Origin: Betaproteobacteria bacterium
Lineage (GTDB): Bacteria; Pseudomonadota; Gammaproteobacteria; Burkholderiales; Burkholderiaceae_C
NCBI GenBank assembly: GCA_013289985.1
Contig: JABCYW010000008.1
Coordinates: 1-64,000 of the forward strand
Reading direction: 5' to 3'
Length of the DNA: 64,000 nucleotides
A program made the translations under genes and the position numbers. The notes beneath the pieces are model-generated. The model had not been told where the DNA came from. It saw nothing but the letters and a program-made list of their open reading frames with translations, and made no database searches. Positions 32,188 to 42,624 of this stretch are shown here, piece after piece (position 1 is the stretch's first letter; each line of letters opens with the position of its first letter).

Positions 32188-34065
32188 ATGAAGTTTCGCC
32201 ACACCGGGTCGACCGCGCCCGTGAACAGTCGCGTCGCGGCGTTGTCCGTCTCCCTGTCCTCCATCGCCGCCGCGCTGCTGGCGGCCCCGGCCGCGCACGC
32301 GCAGGCGTCGTCCGACTCGCCCGAGCAGCAAGTGGTGATCACCGCCGCCCGCGTCGAGCAGAAGCTGTTCGATGCGCTGCCCAGCACCACGGTCATCACG
32401 CAGGCCGACATCCAGGCGGCCAACGCCACCGACGTGCCCGGCCTGCTGCGCGAGCTCACCAGCCTCGACATCGCCCAGACAGGCCCCGCCGGCTCGGCCA
32501 CCGGCGTCTTCATGCGCGGCACCGCGTCCAACCGCGTGCTGGTGCTGATCGACGGCGCGCCGCTGTCGCGCGCCGACCTGGGCTCGGCCCCGTGGGAACT
32601 CGTGCCGATGGGCGACATCGACCACGTCGAGATCGTGCGCGGCAACCTGTCCAGCCTCTACGGCTCGGCGGCCGTGGGCGGCGTGGTGCAGATCTTCACC
32701 AAGCGCCGTCCGGGCAGCAGCGTGCTGTTCGGCATGGGCAGCGACGGCCAGTTCGTGGGCAGCGGCTCCGTCGCCGGCCGCTGGGGCGACAGCGCCACCC
32801 CGCTCGACCTGGGCGCCAGCTTCTCGGGCACCGCGACGGACGGCTTCAACGCCACCAACCCGGCCACCAACCCGGGCTACAACCCCGATCGCGACGGCTC
32901 GCACCAGCTCGGCGCTGCGATCCGCGGCGGCAAGACCTGGGCGCCCAACCAGCGCACCGAGTTCTCCGTCTCGCACACCGACACCGACACCCACTACGAC
33001 GCCTACGGCGGCGCGCCGGTGGACGACGTGCTCAGGACCAGCCTGGACGCCTACAACCTGCAGTCGCACCACGCGATCGGCTCGGCGATCAACTTCAACC
33101 TGAGCGCCGGCGAGACCTTCATCAAGTACCAGAACCCGACGAGCGCGTACACGCCCGCCGGCACCGCGCGCACGCGCCTGCTGGGTGCCGACGCGAACTT
33201 CAACGTCGCCGAGGACCAGGACGTGCAGCTCGGCTTCGAAGCCAGGAACGAGCGCTACAGCGACACCTCCACGCCTGAGGAAGTGCGCCTGACGAAGTCG
33301 GTGCGCGTGGGCTACCTGGCCACCTTCGCCTCGGCGCTGGAAGTGCAGGCCAACCTGCGCCACGACGACGCGGCCGACTACGGCAAGGCCGACACCGGCC
33401 TGCTGGCGCTGGGCTGGCGCCTCTCGCCCGCGTGGAAGATCGTCGGCCAGTACTCCACCGCTTTCGCGGCACCGACCTTCGTCGACCAGGCCTACGCCGT
33501 CGCGGGCACCACGCTCAAGCCGGAGCGCTCGCGCAACGCCGAGGTGGGGGTGCACTGGAGCGGCGCCGGCTGGCTGGCGCGCGCCACGTTCTTCACGCAG
33601 CACCAGAAGGATCTGTTCGTCTACACCTACCCGCAGGGCGAATCCAACATCGGCCGCGCGCACAACCGCGGCATCGAGCTGGGCGCGGACGGCAACGCCG
33701 GTCCGGGTACGCTGGGCGTCGACGCGACGTTCCAGAACCCGCGCGACGACGTCGCCGGCACGGGCCTGCTGCGCCGCGCCCGCACCAACGCGTCGGTCAA
33801 CTACCGCCTGCCCGTGCTGGGCTGGGAGACGGGCGGCTACGTGCGCTACACCGGCAAGCGCCTGGACATCGACCCGGTCACGTTCGGCACCACCACCGCG
33901 TCGGCGCGCACGGTCGTCGGCCTGACGACCTCGCATCCGCTGTCACCGAACTGGACCATCGCCGCCAAGGTGGACAACCTGTTCGACAACCGCGCGCCGG
34001 AGGTCGTGGGCTACAACGTGCCGGGCCTGAGCGTGCTGTTCACGCTGCGCGGCCAGTGGCAATAA
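32188..34065 (+). CDS. btuB: TonB-dependent cobalamin receptor BtuB-like
   Basis: 625 residues from the ATG at 32188. A signal peptide (SVSLSSIAAALLAAPAAHA) is followed by the TonB box QQVVITAARV. The plug domain has VFMRGTASNRVLVLIDGAPLSRADLG and HVEIVRGNLSSLYGSAAVGGVVQI. The C-terminal barrel ends in VLFTLRGQWQ with the usual terminal aromatic pattern. It imports vitamin B12 across the outer membrane using TonB energy, and is controlled by the riboswitch directly upstream. An earlier in-frame ATG at 32170 is possible. Confidence 0.94.
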   Translation: MKFRHTGSTAPVNSRVAALSVSLSSIAAALLAAPAAHAQASSDSPEQQVVITAARVEQKLFDALPSTTVITQADIQAANATDVPGLLRELTSLDIAQTGPAGSATGVFMRGTASNRVLVLIDGAPLSRADLGSAPWELVPMGDIDHVEIVRGNLSSLYGSAAVGGVVQIFTKRRPGSSVLFGMGSDGQFVGSGSVAGRWGDSATPLDLGASFSGTATDGFNATNPATNPGYNPDRDGSHQLGAAIRGGKTWAPNQRTEFSVSHTDTDTHYDAYGGAPVDDVLRTSLDAYNLQSHHAIGSAINFNLSAGETFIKYQNPTSAYTPAGTARTRLLGADANFNVAEDQDVQLGFEARNERYSDTSTPEEVRLTKSVRVGYLATFASALEVQANLRHDDAADYGKADTGLLALGWRLSPAWKIVGQYSTAFAAPTFVDQAYAVAGTTLKPERSRNAEVGVHWSGAGWLARATFFTQHQKDLFVYTYPQGESNIGRAHNRGIELGADGNAGPGTLGVDATFQNPRDDVAGTGLLRRARTNASVNYRLPVLGWETGGYVRYTGKRLDIDPVTFGTTTASARTVVGLTTSHPLSPNWTIAAKVDNLFDNRAPEVVGYNVPGLSVLFTLRGQWQ

Positions 34066-34110
34066 TCGGCTGACCCGTCCTTGCCCCCGCCCTCGCTTCC
34101 GACCGCCTCC

Positions 34111-35043
34111 ATGCCCGCCCGCAATCCCGCTGTCCTTCGCATCGCCTTGCTGGCGCTCGCGACGGCGCTGGTGGCCGCGCTGGCGCTGGGCCTCGGCTCG
34201 GGCGGCCTGGACTGGCAGCTGATCGCCACGCTGCGCGCCCCGCGCGTGGCGGCGGCGGCGGGCGTGGGCAGCCTGCTCGCGCTGGCGGGCCTGAGCCTGC
34301 AGGTGCTGCTGCGCAATCCGCTGGCCGACCCGTACGTGCTGGGGCACTCCACCGGCGCGTCCGTGGGCGCGCTGGTGGCGTTGCTGCTGGGCGTGCAGCT
34401 GTGGATGGGCGCGGCGGCCGGCGCGTTGCTGGCCGGGCTCGCGCTGCTGTGGCTCGCGCGGCCGGCGCTGGCGGTGGCCGACGACGCGTCGCCGCGGCTG
34501 ATCCTGCTGGGCGCGATGCTCGCGGCGATCTTCGGCAGCGTCGCCACGCTGCTGCTGGCGCTGGTGCCCGACCAGCGCCTGCGCGGCGCGATCTTCTGGA
34601 TGGTGGGCGACCTGTCCGGCGCCGCCGCCAGCCTCTGGAATCTCGCCGGCGCCGCGCTGTTCGTGGCCTGGCTATGGGCGCGCGGACGCTCGGTCGACCG
34701 CCTGATGCTGGGCGCCGACGCCGCCTGGCTGCTGGGCGAGCCGGTGCGCCGGCTGCGGCTGGAGCTGCTGCTGCTGGCCTCCATCGCGGTGGGCCTGGCC
34801 GTGGCGACGGCCGGCGCGATCGGCTTCGTGGGCCTCGTCGTGGCGCAGGGCTGGCGCCTCGCCGGCGTGCTGCGCACCCGCGAGTTGGCGCTGCTGTCGG
34901 CGCTGTCCGGCGCGGCGCTGCTGATGGCCGCCGACCTGCTGGCGCGCCTCGTGGTGGCGCCGCTGGAGCTGCCGGTGGGCGCGGTGATGTCGTTGCTGGG
35001 CGCGCCGTGCTTCATCTGGTTCCTGGCACGAGGTGTCAAGTGA
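34111..35043 (+). CDS. btuC: FecCD-family ABC permease, cobalamin (BtuC-like)
   Basis: 310 residues from the ATG at 34111 (an in-frame TTG at 34081 is an alternative). Multiple membrane helices; LRAPRVAAAAGVGSLLALAGLSLQVLLRNPLADPYVLGHSTGASVGA is the FecCD signature in full. FWMVGDLSGA is the second conserved motif. The third, normally GFVGLVVPH, reads GFVGLVVAQ here, losing the Pro-His pair of the coupling region. Downstream ATPase overlaps by 4 bases. Together with the receptor it forms a B12 uptake operon; no periplasmic binding protein (BtuF) gene is present in the window. Confidence 0.87.
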   Translation: MPARNPAVLRIALLALATALVAALALGLGSGGLDWQLIATLRAPRVAAAAGVGSLLALAGLSLQVLLRNPLADPYVLGHSTGASVGALVALLLGVQLWMGAAAGALLAGLALLWLARPALAVADDASPRLILLGAMLAAIFGSVATLLLALVPDQRLRGAIFWMVGDLSGAAASLWNLAGAALFVAWLWARGRSVDRLMLGADAAWLLGEPVRRLRLELLLLASIAVGLAVATAGAIGFVGLVVAQGWRLAGVLRTRELALLSALSGAALLMAADLLARLVVAPLELPVGAVMSLLGAPCFIWFLARGVK

Positions 35044-35786
35044 GCGAAGCCTCGCTGCTCGAGACCCGCGCGCTCACCGTGCGCGCCGCCGGGCGCGCGC
35101 TGGTGGAGCGCCTCGACTGGCGCGTGAACGCCGGCGAGCGCTGGTGCGTGATCGGGCGCAACGGCGCGGGCAAGAGCCTGGTGCTGCGCGCGCTGGCCGG
35201 CCTGGGCGTGCCCGGGCGCGACGGCGAGGTGCTGTGGCAGGGCCGCGCGCAGCAAGAGTGGCCCGTGGGCACCGCGGCCACGCTGCGCGCGCTGATGCCG
35301 CAGCAGGCGCAGGATCGCTTCGCGCTGACGGTGGAGCGAACGCTGGCGCTGAGCGAGGTGGCCGGCTCTCCCCCGCTTCGGGTTTCCGAACTGATGACTG
35401 CGTTGGACATCGAATCGCTGGCGTCGCGGCGCGCCGACCAGCTGTCGGGCGGCGAACGCCAGCGTGTCGCGCTCGCGCAGTGCGCGGTGCAGGGCGCAGC
35501 GCTGATGCTGCTCGACGAGCCGGTGTCGTTCCAGGATCCGGCGCACCAGCAGGTGGTGGGCCGCTGGCTGGTCGAGGCCGTGCCGGCGCGGGTCGGCCGC
35601 CAGGCCTGGGTGGCGAGCGCGCACGATCCGAGCTGGATCGCCCGCGTCGCCACGCACGTGCTGGCGCTGCTGGGCGACGGCCGCTGGCGCGCGGGCCCGG
35701 TCGACGAGATCCTCAGCGCGCCGGTGCTGGAGCAGACCTACGGCTGCGCGTGGCGCAGCGTCGAGGGCGCCTGGCTGCCGGCCTGA
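35040..35786 (+). CDS. btuD: ABC transporter ATPase, cobalamin (BtuD-like)
   Basis: 248 residues from a GTG at 35040 whose bases overlap the permease stop (GTGA). Walker A GRNGAGKS, Q-loop MPQQAQ, signature LSGGERQRVALAQ, Walker B ALMLLDEPVSFQD and the H-loop VASAHD are all present. The pairing with a FecCD permease downstream of a cobalamin riboswitch supports B12 import. mltB converges on it 3 bases downstream on the other strand. Confidence 0.9.
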   Translation: MSEASLLETRALTVRAAGRALVERLDWRVNAGERWCVIGRNGAGKSLVLRALAGLGVPGRDGEVLWQGRAQQEWPVGTAATLRALMPQQAQDRFALTVERTLALSEVAGSPPLRVSELMTALDIESLASRRADQLSGGERQRVALAQCAVQGAALMLLDEPVSFQDPAHQQVVGRWLVEAVPARVGRQAWVASAHDPSWIARVATHVLALLGDGRWRAGPVDEILSAPVLEQTYGCAWRSVEGAWLPA

Positions 35787-35789
35787 GTC

Positions 35790-37004
35790 TCAGTCGGCGA
35801 GCACGCGCGCCGCCGGCGCCAGCGCCATCTCGCGCTTGAGCGCCGCGGCCAGGTCGACCACCGCCATCGCGTAGTAGGCCGACCAGTTGTAGCGCGTCAC
35901 CACGTAGAAGTTGCGCGTGCCGGCCACGTAGCTGGCGGGCGCGTCGCCGTTCTGCAGCTCGATGAAGGCCAGCGGGCCGGTGTAGTCGCGCGCCGCGTCG
36001 GGCAACTGCACGCCGGCCTCGATCAGCTGCGCGGCCGTGAACGTGGGGACGATGTCGGCGGCCACGAGGCGCGCGCGCGCCTCGGGGTCGGCGGGCGGCT
36101 GCACCGGGAAATAGATCGGCTGGTCGCGCTGCCAGCCGAACATCGCCAGGTAGCCGGCCACGCTGCCGATCACGTCGTCGCCGCCGGCCGAGAGGTCGAC
36201 ATGGCCGTCGTGATCGAAGTCCACGGCGTACCTCAGCAGGCTGCTGGGCATGAACTGCGGCCAGCCGATGGCGCCGGCGAACGATCCGCGCGCGGTGTCG
36301 GCCTCGCGGCCCTCCAGCGCGCACCACACGAGATAGGCGCGCAGTTCGCTGCGATAGAACGCGCTGCGGTCGGAGCGGCCCTGGGGGAAATCGAAGGCGA
36401 GGGTGGCCAGCGAATCGAGCACGCGGTAGTTGCCGGTCATGCGGCCGTAGAACGATTCCACGCCGACGACGCCGGCCACCAGTTCGGGCGGCACGCCGTA
36501 GCGCCGCTGCGCCTCGTCCAGCGCCGCCGCGTGGGCCTGCCACCATTGCACGCCGGCGGCCAGGCGCCTGGGCTCGATGAAGCGCGCGCGGTACGCGGCC
36601 CAGTTCTTGGCGGTGCCGGGCGGGCCCGGCATGATGGCCTTGGCCACGCCGGGCTGGTAGCGCGCCTTGGCGAGCTGGTCTTCCACCCAGGCGCGATCCA
36701 GGCCGCGGTCCTCGGCGACCTGCGCCGCGAACGCGAGCACGTCGTCGCGGCGGCCGTAGACGACGCTGTCGGGCGCGTCGTCGTCGCGCACGGCGATCGC
36801 CTTGGCCTTTTTCTTCTTCTTGGCGGCAACCTTGGCCTTGGCGGCGTGTTTCGCGGCGGACGCGGCCGGCGCGGTGGCGGACGCCGTGTCCTGCGCGGCG
36901 ACGGCCGGGCCGGCGATCGCAAGCACGAGCCCCAGGATGGCCGCGATCGCGCGGGAACGGGAAGAGGAAGTCGAGGGCGGGCGAGGCTCGTGCGAGAGGG
37001 TCAT
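35790..37004 (-). CDS. mltB: Lytic murein transglycosylase B
   Basis: 404 residues. A signal peptide (AIAAILGLVLAIAGPAVAA) is followed by a Lys/Ala-rich linker (HAAKAKVAAKKKKKAKA) and then the GH103 domain. GVPPELVAGVVGVESFYGRMTGNYRVLDSLATLAFD holds the catalytic Glu, and AGAIGWPQFMPSSLLRYAVDFDHDGHVDL is the conserved second block. It cleaves peptidoglycan strands in the periplasm. Its start overlaps the transglutaminase stop (ATGA), so it belongs to the moxR-DUF58-tgpA operon. There is no lipobox. Confidence 0.93.
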   Translation of the reverse strand: MTLSHEPRPPSTSSSRSRAIAAILGLVLAIAGPAVAAQDTASATAPAASAAKHAAKAKVAAKKKKKAKAIAVRDDDAPDSVVYGRRDDVLAFAAQVAEDRGLDRAWVEDQLAKARYQPGVAKAIMPGPPGTAKNWAAYRARFIEPRRLAAGVQWWQAHAAALDEAQRRYGVPPELVAGVVGVESFYGRMTGNYRVLDSLATLAFDFPQGRSDRSAFYRSELRAYLVWCALEGREADTARGSFAGAIGWPQFMPSSLLRYAVDFDHDGHVDLSAGGDDVIGSVAGYLAMFGWQRDQPIYFPVQPPADPEARARLVAADIVPTFTAAQLIEAGVQLPDAARDYTGPLAFIELQNGDAPASYVAGTRNFYVVTRYNWSAYYAMAVVDLAAALKREMALAPAARVLAD

Positions 37005-39115
37005 CGACCCAGTTTAGCCACCAAATCGCGGGCGCCGGCCTTGACGCCCGCCCAGTCGGCATCGGCGGCCGCGCCGGGCGGCCCATAACGCTGGCGCTCC
37101 ATCGCGTCGAGCCGGCGCGCCAGGGCTTCGGCAACCGCGCCGAAGCGCCGCCGCAGCGCCGCGGCGACGACGCCCGGCGACTCGTGCGCCGCCACCTGCA
37201 CGCCGTGGACCTGCAGCGCGCGCAGCGCGGAGGCGAGGCGGCGCGTCGCGCGCTGGCCCGGCGTGCGGCGGTGCGAATCCCACCACGCGGCGCCGGCGCC
37301 GAAGGCGGCGGCGGCACTGACGACGAGGATCAGCAGGTGGCCCAGGTCATCGGCGTCGGGCGCACTGAAGCCGGCCTTCCTGAGCAGGTCGAACTGCGAG
37401 TTGCGGTTGTAGCCCAGCACCCATTCCTGCCAACGGTTGTCCAGCGTCTCGCGCCAGTTGCGCAGGCGATCGACCATGCCGGGGCTCAGCGAGTTGATGG
37501 CGCTGCCCACGATGCCCTGCGCGGGCCGGATCGCCTGGCCGCGCTGCACGCGCTCGGGCGCGACGGCGGCGGTGGGGTCGGCGCGCACCCAGCCGCGCGA
37601 CGGATTCCAGTACTCGACCCACGCGTGGGCGTTGCTCTGGCGCACGACGTACCAGCCGTCCTCGGCCTGCGCGTCGGCGCCCTGGTAGCCGGTGACCAGG
37701 CGCGCCGGGATGCCCATCGCGCGCAGCACCACCACGAAGGCGGTGGCGAAGTGCTCGCAGAAGCCGACCTTGCGATCGAGCCAGAACTCGTCCACCGGGT
37801 CGAGCTCGTACGCGCCTGGCGACAGCGTGTAGCTGAAGCCGGCGGTGCCGATGTGGCGGTACAGGCCCGCGACGACCGGGCCGGGGTTGTCGGCGGCGCC
37901 CGAACGCGCGGGCGGCGGGTGGTCGAGCAGCCATTGCCGGGCCCAGGCGCGGGTGCGCGGAAACAGCTGCGGCGGCAGGCGCAGGTTCTCGTTCAGCTCG
38001 GAGGGCGTGGCGCCCACCAGCCGGTCGTCCAGGCCGGCGACGGCGTGCACGCGCACGCGCTGGCTGATGGGGCGGCGCGTGCGCCATTGCAGGTCGAGGT
38101 CGACCATCGGCCGCACGTCCGCGCCGTCGAGCACCTGCACGCCGTGGGCGGAGTCGGCGGCCGCGTCGGACGGCGGCGTGAGCTCCAGCATCGGCAGCCA
38201 GGTGAGCTCGGTGGGCTCCAGCGCCAACGTGTAGCCGACCGTGCGGCTGCCTTCCACGATGCCGCGGCCGTGCGGCGCGATGGCGCGCCGCGAGCGGCCG
38301 TCGAACACCGACTGCGCGCGCCAGTCGTGGCCGTCGGTGTCGATCAGCACCGGGCCGCGGAAATACAGGCGCGACGGGTCGGGCGCGCGGCCGTCGAACT
38401 TCACGCGCATCGCGATGCTGTCGTCGCTGGCCAGGTCGGCCACGCTGCCCAGCTGCAGGTGGTCGGACAGCCCGGTGCGGTTGGCGCTGTTGGCCGAGGG
38501 CCAGAGCGGCCCGATGCGCGGGAACAGCACGAACAGCGCCACCATCACCGGCGTGCCGATCAGCGCGGCGCGCCCGGCCAGCCCGGCGGCCTGGCGGATG
38601 GTGGGCCGGCCGGCGGGGATGTGCGCCAGCGTGAGCGCCGTGAGCCAGCCCCACACCGACACGCCGGTGCCCAGCGCCGTGAGGACGGTCTGCGAATACA
38701 GGAAGGTGGTGAGCACCAGGAAGAAGCCGAGGAAGAACACCACCAGGGCGTCGCGGCGGGCGCGCAGCTCCAGCGTCTTCAGCGCCATCAGCACCACCAG
38801 CAGCGTGACGCCGGCGTCCTTGCTCACCAGCGACCTCTCGGCGGAGAAAGTGAGGATCGAGGCCAGGCCCAGCAGGGCCAGCACGGCGCCGCGCCCGGGC
38901 AGCGGCGCCTGCCGCCACGCGAGCCAGCCGCGCCACGCCAGCACCACGCCGGTCAGCCCGGCCACCCACAGCGGCAGGTGCAACAGGTGCGGGGCGATCG
39001 TCCAGCCGATCAGCGCCACCATGAACAGCGTGTCGCGCGCCTCGCGCGAGGGCGGGCGCCAGCGCGCGCCGGACGTCGAGGGCAGGGCGGAGGCGTCGGC
39101 CACGGGCTTCACCAT
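37001..39115 (-). CDS. tgpA: DUF3488/transglutaminase-like membrane protein (TgpA family)
   Basis: 704 residues from the ATG at 39115. About the first 200 residues are hydrophobic helices (DUF3488), including VTLLVVLMALKTLELRARRDALVVFFLGFFLV. The periplasmic transglutaminase domain has Cys in VGFCEHFATAFVV, His in SNAHAWVEYW and Asp in WVRADPTAAVAP. A further helix (LLILVVSAAAAFGAGAAW) and a cytoplasmic DUF4129-like tail follow. In Pseudomonas TgpA is essential; the substrate is unknown. It is in the conserved moxR-DUF58-tgpA order. Confidence 0.92.
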   Translation of the reverse strand: MVKPVADASALPSTSGARWRPPSREARDTLFMVALIGWTIAPHLLHLPLWVAGLTGVVLAWRGWLAWRQAPLPGRGAVLALLGLASILTFSAERSLVSKDAGVTLLVVLMALKTLELRARRDALVVFFLGFFLVLTTFLYSQTVLTALGTGVSVWGWLTALTLAHIPAGRPTIRQAAGLAGRAALIGTPVMVALFVLFPRIGPLWPSANSANRTGLSDHLQLGSVADLASDDSIAMRVKFDGRAPDPSRLYFRGPVLIDTDGHDWRAQSVFDGRSRRAIAPHGRGIVEGSRTVGYTLALEPTELTWLPMLELTPPSDAAADSAHGVQVLDGADVRPMVDLDLQWRTRRPISQRVRVHAVAGLDDRLVGATPSELNENLRLPPQLFPRTRAWARQWLLDHPPPARSGAADNPGPVVAGLYRHIGTAGFSYTLSPGAYELDPVDEFWLDRKVGFCEHFATAFVVVLRAMGIPARLVTGYQGADAQAEDGWYVVRQSNAHAWVEYWNPSRGWVRADPTAAVAPERVQRGQAIRPAQGIVGSAINSLSPGMVDRLRNWRETLDNRWQEWVLGYNRNSQFDLLRKAGFSAPDADDLGHLLILVVSAAAAFGAGAAWWDSHRRTPGQRATRRLASALRALQVHGVQVAAHESPGVVAAALRRRFGAVAEALARRLDAMERQRYGPPGAAADADWAGVKAGARDLVAKLGR

Positions 39116-40101
39116 TGCGCCAGCGCCTGCAGCGCCGCGTGGCGTTGCGCGCTGCCGTTGGCCGGCTCCAGCTCCACGCCAGGCAGCGTGAGGCCCCAGT
39201 TGTGGCCGGCCGCGTCGGCGGCGACCACCCACGCCGCCAGGCGCGACAGCCGCGCCTCGGGCTCCAGGCCCTGCGCCTGCGACCAGTGCAGCCGCAGCTC
39301 GCGATGCACCGCGCCGGCCGTCTCGCGGCTGATCATCTCGCCGGTGCGCGCGGCCTTCTTCCAGACCACCTGGCGCAGCGCGTCGCCGCGGCGGTACGCG
39401 CGCACGCCTTCGAACTCGGTGCCCGTGCCGGTGCGCGCGGCGGGCTTGTCGTCGCCTTGCGCGGCCTCGGCCAGCGGCCACGGCGGCGTGGGCGACTCCG
39501 GCCGCGGATAGACCCACTGCCGGCCCGCGGGCCGCCAGATCGTCCAGGCGCGGAACAGGCCGAACGGGTAGCGCGATTCGACGCGCACCAGCGGCAGTCC
39601 GTGCAGGCCGCGGCCCGGCGCGAGCCAGCTCAGGTGGAGCACCGTCTGGCCCTTGGCGCCGATCTCGGCGTAGGCCAGCGGGATCGGGCGCGCGCCCAGG
39701 TCCAGCCCGAAGCCCAGGCCCAGCCGGCCGCGGCCCGGGTTGGTGACCACCATCTCCAGCACCGCGGCGTCGCCGTCGAACGCGGGCACCAGCGGCTTGA
39801 GGTGCAGCGTCAGCCCGCGCAGGCTGCCGTGGGTCATCTGCATCGATGCCGCCGCGCTGCCGGCCAGCAGGAAGGTGAGGGCGAAGCCCAGGCTCAGCTG
39901 GTAGTTGATGGACACCACCAGGAGCAGCAGCAGCGTCAGGCAGAACGCCAGGCCGGCGCGCGAGGGCACGATGTAGATGTTGCGCTGGGTGAGCGTCTGG
40001 CTCTCGCGCGGCTGGCGGCGCACGTCCCACCAGGCGCGCCAGCGGCCGCGGGCGTCGAAGATCGACGGGCGCCTGGCCGCGTTCGCGATGGCGTCGGGCA
40101 T
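39109..40101 (-). CDS. DUF58 domain protein
   Basis: 330 residues. Two membrane helices near residues 45-90 (PSRAGLAFCLTLLLLLVVSINYQLSLGFALTFLLAGSAA is the region) precede the domain motif GTEFEGVRAYRRGDALRQVVWKKAARTGEMISRE, the conserved DUF58 core. It lies between moxR and tgpA and overlaps tgpA by seven bases. Family role: presumed partner of the MoxR chaperone ATPase at the membrane. Confidence 0.93.
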   Translation of the reverse strand: MPDAIANAARRPSIFDARGRWRAWWDVRRQPRESQTLTQRNIYIVPSRAGLAFCLTLLLLLVVSINYQLSLGFALTFLLAGSAAASMQMTHGSLRGLTLHLKPLVPAFDGDAAVLEMVVTNPGRGRLGLGFGLDLGARPIPLAYAEIGAKGQTVLHLSWLAPGRGLHGLPLVRVESRYPFGLFRAWTIWRPAGRQWVYPRPESPTPPWPLAEAAQGDDKPAARTGTGTEFEGVRAYRRGDALRQVVWKKAARTGEMISRETAGAVHRELRLHWSQAQGLEPEARLSRLAAWVVAADAAGHNWGLTLPGVELEPANGSAQRHAALQALAQW

Positions 40102-40103
40102 GA

Positions 40104-41030
<927 letters not shown>

Positions 41031-41146
41031 GACGACAACGATATCCGAACGGCAGACAACGCATACGCGCGAGCGGGCGAGATCGAGATGAGAACCCAGG
41101 ATTCGAGACAAGCGGCCGCGATGGCCGGATGTGCGGAGGGGTCAGC

Positions 41147-42085
41147 GTGACCACCGCCTTCTTCAGCCACCCCGACTGCCGCCGCCACGACATGGGCCCC
41201 GGCCATCCGGAATCGCCCGCGCGCCTGGCCGCGATCGAGGATCACTTCCTGGCCACCGGCCTGGCCGACGTCCTGGTGCGCCACGACGACGCGGCACCCG
41301 CGCGGCCGCAGGACCTGGCCCACGCCCACGCGAGCAACTACATCAGCGAGCTGGACGAGACCTTCGAGCGCGTGGCCGCCGACGGCCGGCCGGCCGCGGT
41401 CGACCCCGACACCACGGCCTGTCCGTACACCCGCCAGGCCGCGCTGCGCGCCGCCGGCGCCGCGGTGGCCGCCACCGACCTGGTGCTCGACGGCCGCGCC
41501 GAGAACGCCTTCTGCGCCATCCGCCCGCCCGGCCACCACGCCACGCGCGCCGCCGCCATGGGCTTCTGCTTCTACAACAACGTGGCCATCGCGGCCCGCC
41601 ACGCGCTGGACGTGCGCGGCCTCAAGCGCGTGGCCATCGTCGACTTCGACGTGCACCACGGCAACGGCACGGAAGACATCATCGCCGGCGACGAGCGCGT
41701 GCTGATGGTGAGCTTCTTCCAGGACCAGCTCTACCCGTTCAGCGGCAACGTGCCCGCGGGCGACAACATGCTCAACGTGCCGGTGCCGGCGTACACCAAG
41801 GGCCCCGAGGTGCGCGAGATCGTCGAGTACCAGTGGCTGCCGCTGCTGGACAAGTTCCGGCCCGAGATGATCTTCGTGTCGGCCGGCTTCGACGCCCACC
41901 GCGACGATGACCTGGGCCGCATGGGGCTGGTGGAAGCCGACTACGAATGGATCACGGCGCGCCTCGTGGACGTGGCGAAGCGCCACGCGCAGGGGCGCAT
42001 CGTGAGCTGCCTGGAAGGCGGCTACAACCTGGGCGCGCTCGCGCGGAGCGCGGCCGCGCACGTGCGGGTGCTGGCAGGGGTCTGA
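41147..42085 (+). CDS. Histone deacetylase-family (acetoin utilisation/polyamine amidohydrolase type) protein
   Basis: 312 residues from a GTG at 41147, chosen because GGAGGG lies six bases upstream; an ATG at 41129 would bury that site in the gene. CAIRPPGHHATRAAAMGFCFYNNVAI carries the catalytic His pair, VAIVDFDVHHGNGTEDII the zinc ligands Asp and His, and FVSAGFDAHRDDDLG the third ligand Asp. Zinc-dependent deacetylase fold; the substrate (protein, acetylpolyamine or other) is not predictable. Confidence 0.9.
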   Translation: MTTAFFSHPDCRRHDMGPGHPESPARLAAIEDHFLATGLADVLVRHDDAAPARPQDLAHAHASNYISELDETFERVAADGRPAAVDPDTTACPYTRQAALRAAGAAVAATDLVLDGRAENAFCAIRPPGHHATRAAAMGFCFYNNVAIAARHALDVRGLKRVAIVDFDVHHGNGTEDIIAGDERVLMVSFFQDQLYPFSGNVPAGDNMLNVPVPAYTKGPEVREIVEYQWLPLLDKFRPEMIFVSAGFDAHRDDDLGRMGLVEADYEWITARLVDVAKRHAQGRIVSCLEGGYNLGALARSAAAHVRVLAGV

Positions 42086-42088
42086 CGC

Positions 42089-42463
42089 TCAGGCGCCGAC
42101 GCGGGCGCGCATCGCCGCGATGTCGCCCACCGGCCGCACCTCCACCGAGCCGTACTTGATCCACGGCAGTTCCCGGGCCATGCGCACGGCCTCTTCCATG
42201 GAGTCGGCTTCCACGAGGTTGAATCCGGCCAGCATCTCCTTGGTCTCGGCGAACGGGCCGTCCAGCACGGCGGTGCGGCCGCCGCGGGCGCGCACGGTGC
42301 GGGCGGTGGACGCCGGTTGCAGTTGCTGGAAGCCGAGCACCTTGCCCTGCTCCATGAGCGCATCGGAACGCTTCAGGCAGGCGCGCATCTCGGTGACGAA
42401 CTCTTCGGCCGGCAGCTTGTCGAGCAGGTCGGCGTCGGTGTATACAAGCAGCAGGTATTGCAT
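42089..42463 (-). CDS. YCII/DGPF-domain protein
   Basis: 124 residues from the ATG at 42463. MQYLLLVYTDADLLDKLPAEEF is the typical start and VLDGPFAETKEMLAGFNLVEADSMEEAVRMARELP carries the DGPF motif. Divergent from the second DGPF gene 160 bases away. DGPF proteins accompany ECF42 sigma factors; their biochemical role is uncertain. Confidence 0.9.
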   Translation of the reverse strand: MQYLLLVYTDADLLDKLPAEEFVTEMRACLKRSDALMEQGKVLGFQQLQPASTARTVRARGGRTAVLDGPFAETKEMLAGFNLVEADSMEEAVRMARELPWIKYGSVEVRPVGDIAAMRARVGA

Positions 42464-42624
42464 GGTGCGATGACGGGGGGCGGCCAGGATGGGTGATGTG
42501 ATTCTGCCTGCGGGCACGGCACTTCTTCAAGCTTTCATGCGGGCCGTGTCGAAACGCGGCCGTGTCGCTCGTCGTGGAGACAGGGGCAGCGGGTTCGCGG
42601 CCTTTCGACAACCGGAGAATCGAG

